Positions 63,897-64,000 of a DNA stretch of 64,000 bases are shown here, one piece after another (position 1 is the stretch's first letter; each line of letters starts with the position of its first letter). The stretch lies in contig CM036251.1 of assembly GCA_020698575.1 (NCBI GenBank), forward strand, positions 7,397,788 to 7,461,787, in the 5' to 3' direction. Made by a program: the position numbers and the translations under genes. The stretch is from Bostrychus sinensis (taxonomy: Eukaryota > Chordata > Actinopteri > Gobiiformes > Eleotridae). The notes beneath the pieces were generated by a model that saw nothing but the letters and a program-made list of their open reading frames with translations, searched no databases and was not told the origin of the DNA.

Positions 63897-64000
63897 ATTA
63901 AACTCTTTACACCAAGTACAAGCTGAGAAAAAAAAATGTTTTTTTACAGACTACTATGGGCCTTATATCGAAAAACTGGGTCAAAACCAGGACTAAACCA
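63897..64000 (+). mobile_element. 11-mer-bearing hAT element running off the window
   Basis: AAACTCTTTACACCAAGTAC resembles the left end of the 5510-6092 family, and ACCAGGACTAAACCA at the edge is the start of an 11-mer array. Confidence 0.5.

Overview
This window reads as non-coding DNA from a vertebrate, most probably a ray-finned (teleost) fish. No intact protein gene, rRNA or functional tRNA gene is recognisable. The fish assignment rests on the repeats: tRNA-derived SINEs ending in 'GCGCTATATAAA'-type tails, an L2/CR1-like LINE 3' end ending in ATAAATAAAACTCAACTGA, several hAT miniature elements with 8-bp target duplications, TTAA-flanked piggyBac-like miniature elements, a Tc1-like transposase relic, and very abundant AGT/ACT trinucleotide arrays. 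The species cannot be told from sequence alone. Long open frames in the window fall in tandem repeats whose period or codon content happens to avoid stops, so they are not evidence of genes.

Layout. 1-7 kb: degenerate 11-bp minisatellite (core CCAGGACTAAA), two copies each of two dispersed repeats, a hAT-in-hAT nest and a small foldback element. 7.2-8.5 kb: three abutting GC-rich minisatellites. 9.1-10.3 kb: a hAT element with another hAT inside. 10.5-14.2 kb: a SINE head running into a 1.4-kb AGT-rich array, then GT, ACACAAATAT and AGT arrays and a LINE 3' end. 15.6-18.3 kb: a SINE split by a 2.3-kb hAT element that carries a third element. 19-25 kb: hAT, GGTCTCG-rich and SINE elements plus a local duplication. 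25.7-30.4 kb: large 11-mer arrays, including a 66-bp higher-order repeat, set among three copies of a short unique module. 31-34.5 kb: TTAA miniature elements and a 640-bp foldback. 35-40 kb: homogenised 11-mer blocks, then SINE and hAT pieces. 42.4-43.4 kb: a three-level transposon nest. 44-47 kb: a possible conserved element, SINE and hAT copies. 47.9-55.7 kb: four large AGT/ACT arrays separated by unique GC-balanced sequence. 56-64 kb: TTAA and hAT elements, a pure 9-bp array and a Tc1 relic.

Between the repeats are stretches of balanced-composition, apparently single-copy sequence (for example 41.9-42.3, 44.4-45.0, 49.1-49.6, 51.1-51.3, 53.2-53.7 and 54.5-54.7 kb). They resemble conserved non-coding elements of a gene desert, or possibly an isolated exon at 54516-54699, but conservation cannot be tested here. 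The main points of interest are how the tandem arrays relate to transposable elements (11-mers inside hAT elements, trinucleotide arrays inside hAT and SINE copies) and the well-preserved nested insertions, which give a relative order of transposon activity.
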